NCBI RefSeq assembly: GCF_003596405.1
Contig: NZ_QYUR01000002.1
Span: forward strand, 574,501-638,500
Origin: Pseudomonas cavernicola
GTDB lineage: Bacteria; Pseudomonadota; Gammaproteobacteria; Pseudomonadales; Pseudomonadaceae
Reading direction: 5' to 3'
DNA length: 64,000 nt
Below, piece after piece: positions 60,942-64,000 of the stretch. The position numbers and the translations under genes were made by a program. Positions within the stretch are counted from its first letter, which is position 1; every line of letters starts with the position of its first letter. The notes under the pieces were generated by a model. The model saw only the letters and a list, made by a program, of their open reading frames with translations. It searched no databases and was not told the DNA's origin.

Positions 60942-61376
60942 CTACTCGCCGCGAATGTACTGCTCTAGATGATGAATCAGGCTTTCCTGCTCGGAGATGA
61001 TGTTCTTGACCAGATCGCCAATGGACAGCAGGCCGATCAGCTTGCCGTCTTGCATAACCGGCAGATGGCGCAGGCGCCCCTCGGTCATTAACTGCATGCA
61101 TTGCTGGCTATTCTGTCTCGGCTCTACAGTGATGACCTTCGCCGTCATGATTTCGCTGACTTGCGCAGTAAACGACGAGCGCTCCAGCAGAGCGACCTTG
61201 CGTGCATAGTCACGCTCACTGACGATACCGACCAGTTGCTCGCCCTCCAGCACCACCAGTGCACCGATACCCTTCTCAGCCATCAGGGTGACGGCATCTA
61301 GTACCGAGGTCGTGGGGCTGACACTGAAGATCATTGAATGTGATTTTGACTTGAGGATTTCGGCAACCGTTTTCAT
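60942..61376 (-). CDS. Two-CBS-domain protein
   Basis: The 144-residue protein consists of two CBS motifs: VSPTTSVLDAVTLMAEKGIG with LVGIVSERDYARKV (about 19-60), and ITVEPRQNSQQCMQLMTEGR with LIGLLSIGDLVK (about 81-123). It resembles the free-standing CBS proteins (Hrp1/YtcF-like) that bind adenine nucleotides or NAD. It lies between creC and creD on the same strand, with 157 bp to creC, so it may be part of or controlled by the cre locus. Confidence 0.85.
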   Translation of the reverse strand: MKTVAEILKSKSHSMIFSVSPTTSVLDAVTLMAEKGIGALVVLEGEQLVGIVSERDYARKVALLERSSFTAQVSEIMTAKVITVEPRQNSQQCMQLMTEGRLRHLPVMQDGKLIGLLSIGDLVKNIISEQESLIHHLEQYIRGE

Positions 61377-61533
61377 TCAGCTACTCCCGAGGCTTGTATT
61401 TCTTTTTAGCAGAGCTTTGCGACTTGCACGATTTCTGCCAACGCCAACCGAACTCTAGAGTGGATCAGGCCAAAGGCCGTAACCCAACAATGCCTGAGCA
61501 TTCACAGTGGGATATGCCGCTGCGCGACCTTGC

Positions 61534-62961
61534 CTATTCAACCCGCGGCAGTGTCAACCGCACCTCGACCCCGCCGTGCACGTTACCCACTCTTAAACCA
61601 CCACTATGCAGGCTAGCCACTTCCTGCACGAAATTCAGGCCCAACCCAGTGCTCTTGCGCCCAGTGAGCGGGCGCGGCAGGGAATAGAAGCGCTCGGTCA
61701 GACGCGGCAAGGCGTAATCGGGGATCGGTTCGCCCTGGTTGAACAGGCTCAGTTCAACGTACCCCGCACGCATCTCGGCGCTAAGACGGAGCAGCCCGCC
61801 CGGCGGGGTGAAGTCCAGCGCGTTGTCGAGCAGATTGGCCAGTGCCTGCTGTAGCAAGAAGCGCTCGCCCAGTAGCTGCACCCCCTCGGCCACCTGGTTC
61901 TCGATGCGCAGTTGCGCGCTCTCGATACGCGCGGCCTGGGCCTGCAACTGCTCGTCCAGCAGCGCCCGCAGCGGCAGCCCGATGCGCTCCTCCAAGCCTT
62001 GGCGCTGCTCCACCAGGGCAAGGTTCAGCAGCCGCTCGATCAGTTGCTGCAGGCGCGCGCTCTCGTTCTGGATATTGCCGACGAAGCGCTGGCGCTGCGC
62101 GACCGGCATCTCACCTTCGAGCAGTTCGGCGGCACCACGGATGGCCGCCAGCGGGCTCTTCAGTTCGTGGGTCAGGGTGTGCACATAGCGCTCGACATAG
62201 GCCTTGCCCTCCAGCTCGTTGCGCATGTACTCAAGCGCCTCGGCCAGTTGCGCCAGCTCGCCGCCGCGCAGCCTGGGCAGTTCTCCACGCTCACCGGCCG
62301 AGACCGCGCGGGCATAGCGGGTCAACCGGCGCAACGAGCCGCTCAGCCACCAGGACAGCACGCCACCGACCAGCAGGCCGAGGGCGATCAGCCCGGCGCC
62401 GAACCACGCCAGGCGCCGCTGCGAGCGTTCGATGTAGGGTTGCACGGTACGGCTCGGCTTGCTCACCGACACCACGCCAATGATTTGCCCGTGATCATTG
62501 ATCGGCGCCGCCACGTACATCACCGAGGAATCGGGATCGCCCGCGGTCTCGCGGGTCGAGCGAGCCCCGTATTGACCGCGCAGGGTCAGGTAGACATCGT
62601 TCCAGCGTGAGTAATCCTGGCCCACCGCCTGGCCGCTGGAATCCAGCAGAACCATGCCCTGCGCGTCGGTGACGTAGATGCGGTGGCTCACCGCCGTCTT
62701 GGTCACGTCCCAGATCCGGGCCTGCGGCTGGCGCTGGCCATAGGCCTGGAACAGTTCCTGCCAGCGGCTCTGGTTCAGGCGCCCGGCGCGCAGGTCATCG
62801 CGCAGCAACTCGGCCAAGAGGTTGGCGGTGTCCACCAGGGTTTCCTCGGTGGACTGGCGCACGCCGGGACGAATCTCCTCCATCACCGTGCTTAAGACAA
62901 ACCAGCCGGACAGCCCGACGAACAGAAAGTAGACCAGGAAGATGCGGATGCCGAGCGGCAT
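61534..62961 (-). CDS. creC: Sensor histidine kinase CreC
   Basis: The 475-residue protein has two membrane helices (about 5-25 and 180-203) enclosing a periplasmic sensor domain, a HAMP region and the H-box YVHTLTHELKSPLAAIRGAAEL with the phospho-accepting His near 261. An ATPase domain with NLLDNALDF, then LTERFYSLPRP and TGLGLNFVQEV follows. CreC phosphorylates CreB. ATG 62961 overlaps the creB stop (TGATG); GTG 62964 is possible. Confidence 0.92.
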   Translation of the reverse strand: MPLGIRIFLVYFLFVGLSGWFVLSTVMEEIRPGVRQSTEETLVDTANLLAELLRDDLRAGRLNQSRWQELFQAYGQRQPQARIWDVTKTAVSHRIYVTDAQGMVLLDSSGQAVGQDYSRWNDVYLTLRGQYGARSTRETAGDPDSSVMYVAAPINDHGQIIGVVSVSKPSRTVQPYIERSQRRLAWFGAGLIALGLLVGGVLSWWLSGSLRRLTRYARAVSAGERGELPRLRGGELAQLAEALEYMRNELEGKAYVERYVHTLTHELKSPLAAIRGAAELLEGEMPVAQRQRFVGNIQNESARLQQLIERLLNLALVEQRQGLEERIGLPLRALLDEQLQAQAARIESAQLRIENQVAEGVQLLGERFLLQQALANLLDNALDFTPPGGLLRLSAEMRAGYVELSLFNQGEPIPDYALPRLTERFYSLPRPLTGRKSTGLGLNFVQEVASLHSGGLRVGNVHGGVEVRLTLPRVE

Positions 62962-63644
62962 CACGTGAGCCTCAGGCTGTAACCCAGGCCCCGATGGGTC
63001 TGGATCGGCTCGGCGTCAGGCGCCACCAGGCGCAGCTTGGCGCGCAGGCTCTTGATATGACTGTCCACGCTGCGCTCGTAGCCGACGTCACTGGCAACGC
63101 CGGTGGCATCCAGCAGTTGCTCGCGGGAAAACACCCGCTCCGGCTGGCCGAACAGGGCTTGCAACAGGCAGAACTCGTGGCGGGTCAGGCCGAGCAGTTG
63201 ACCGTGGTAGTGGATCTGGTAACGCTCGAGGTCGAGGCGGAACGGCCCGGCCTGGCTCCACGCGGCAGGCTCCGCTGGACGCGGCTGCACACGCTTGAGG
63301 ATGGCCTTGACCCGTGCGGCCACCTCGCGCGGGCTGAACGGTTTGGTCACGTAATCGTCGGCGCCGATCTCCAGGCCCACCACCCGGTCGATTTCGGCAT
63401 TGCGCGCGGTGAGAAACAACACCGGCACCTCGGAGAAACGCCGCAGTTGCTTGCACGCCTCGAAGCCGCTCATGTCTGGCAGGCCGACATCGAAAATCAG
63501 CAGGTCCGCCGGTGTCGCCCGCTGAAACTCCAGCGCCGCGCCGGCCAGCGCCACCCAGTGGGTACTGAAACCCTCGCTTTGCAGGGCATAGATCAGGGTG
63601 TCGGCGATTGCCGCTTCATCTTCAACGATCAGAACCTGTGGCAT
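62961..63644 (-). CDS. creB: Response regulator CreB
   Basis: The 227-residue protein has a receiver domain (VLIVEDEAAIADTL; phospho-acceptor Asp in LLIFDVGLPDMSG near 52; Lys in DDYVTKPFS near 103). An OmpR/PhoB-type winged helix ends in VDSHIKSLRAKLRLV and THRGLGYSLRL. It activates the cre regulon, including creD. It is the first gene of the creBC operon; an in-frame extension to 63668 is not used. Confidence 0.93.
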   Translation of the reverse strand: MPQVLIVEDEAAIADTLIYALQSEGFSTHWVALAGAALEFQRATPADLLIFDVGLPDMSGFEACKQLRRFSEVPVLFLTARNAEIDRVVGLEIGADDYVTKPFSPREVAARVKAILKRVQPRPAEPAAWSQAGPFRLDLERYQIHYHGQLLGLTRHEFCLLQALFGQPERVFSREQLLDATGVASDVGYERSVDSHIKSLRAKLRLVAPDAEPIQTHRGLGYSLRLT

Positions 63645-63752
63645 AAGCAAGCAATCCGGCAGCAACACGATAGCCGCACGGTGCCGAAACCGGCGCTAAG
63701 GGTCAACCGCGACCTGGCGGTCGCCGTCATGCCAGGCGCATGCCCACAGCAA

Positions 63753-64000
63753 TCAGCACTTAGGTTTGCCAGCGGTGAAGCGGCGCGCCGGGTTGACCGC
63801 CGCGTCGAACTCGCGCAATGCCTTGGCGCCGATCAACAGCGGATAGTTGAAACTGCTGCGGTCGGTCAGGTTGACCTCGATGGTGCGCGTCACACCAGCC
63901 AGGCACATCTGCAGATCCACCACCGGGCGCTTCACCACCTCGGGGTCTTCCTCACCATCCTCCTCATCGGCGCGGCTTTTGATCTTGCTGATGCGCGCCA
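63753..64000 (-). CDS. Retropepsin-like aspartic protease family protein, 3' end only
   Basis: The last 81 codons are in the window and the gene continues beyond its right edge. The sequence has an acidic linker (DEEDGEEDPEVVKRPVVDLQ) and then IEVNLTDRSSFNYPLLIGAK and ALREFDAAVNPARRF. These are the C-terminal half of the 'ATP-dependent zinc protease' / retropepsin-like family found beside creB in pseudomonads. The catalytic Asp lies upstream, outside the window. Confidence 0.78.
   Translation of the reverse strand, partial: ARISKIKSRADEEDGEEDPEVVKRPVVDLQMCLAGVTRTIEVNLTDRSSFNYPLLIGAKALREFDAAVNPARRFTAGKPKC

Overview
The window comes from a Pseudomonas-type gammaproteobacterium. From about 19.75 kb to the right end the genes are GC-rich. 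They include a bioBFHCD cluster, malate synthase G, creBCD, a rarD/srkA/comF group and tandem FadE-type acyl-CoA dehydrogenases. From memory, their order resembles the P. aeruginosa PA0462-PA0466 and PA0482-PA0508 neighbourhoods with insertions and losses.

Positions 1-19,754 look like the right-hand part of an integrated conjugative element or genomic island. The left edge holds the end of an IncP-type (Trb) mating-pair-formation module: trbJ, a TrbK-like entry-exclusion lipoprotein, trbL, an Rmf/CrpP-like small protein and a TraK-like protein. Cargo follows: a PIN-type toxin-antitoxin pair, a GNAT acetyltransferase, a PD-(D/E)XK nuclease-NTPase whose start region holds a 12-base G tract, a zinc-ribbon membrane protein, a CoiA-like nuclease with a HARP-like tail, a Fic AMP-transferase, a NERD nuclease, a MazG + (GIY-YIG / DUF2075 helicase / S24 peptidase) operon and a SIR2-NACHT protein. 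This reads as a defence island. The element ends at 19,710-19,754 in a 45-nt copy of the 3' half of a CAU-anticodon tRNA, which is the expected att remnant. The intact tRNA and integrase should lie to the left, outside the window.

The first chromosomal block (19.8-28.9 kb) looks like a 2-aminoethylphosphonate (2-AEP) catabolic cluster. It encodes an ExaC-type aldehyde dehydrogenase, an FAD amine oxidase, a RidA protein, an organophosphonate-type MFS transporter, a LysR regulator, a second LysR broken by a frameshift, and PhnW and PhnX. PhnW and PhnX would turn 2-AEP into phosphate and acetaldehyde, and the aldehyde dehydrogenase could oxidise the acetaldehyde to acetate. An agmatinase/polyamine-binding-protein pair with a divergent LysR, an NAD(P)H-dependent FMN reductase and a periplasmic endonuclease I follow.

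From 34 to 42 kb there are three paralogous long-form acyl-CoA dehydrogenases with a GGDEF cyclase between two of them. Upstream of the last is a tandem pair of motifs matching the PsrA fatty-acid operator. The overlapping biotin genes (42.4-47.0 kb) are followed by comF, srkA, rarD, a GcvR-like ACT protein, a GNAT enzyme and glcB. The 54-59 kb stretch holds a cNMP/CBS/DUF294 protein with its partner exonuclease, two GST-like proteins and a Vgb-lyase remnant truncated by a palindromic repeat. The window closes with creD, a CBS protein, creC, creB and the 3' end of a retropepsin-like protease gene.

Several families of short palindromic repeats are scattered through the chromosomal half. In at least three places they reach into, or supply the stop codon of, a gene.
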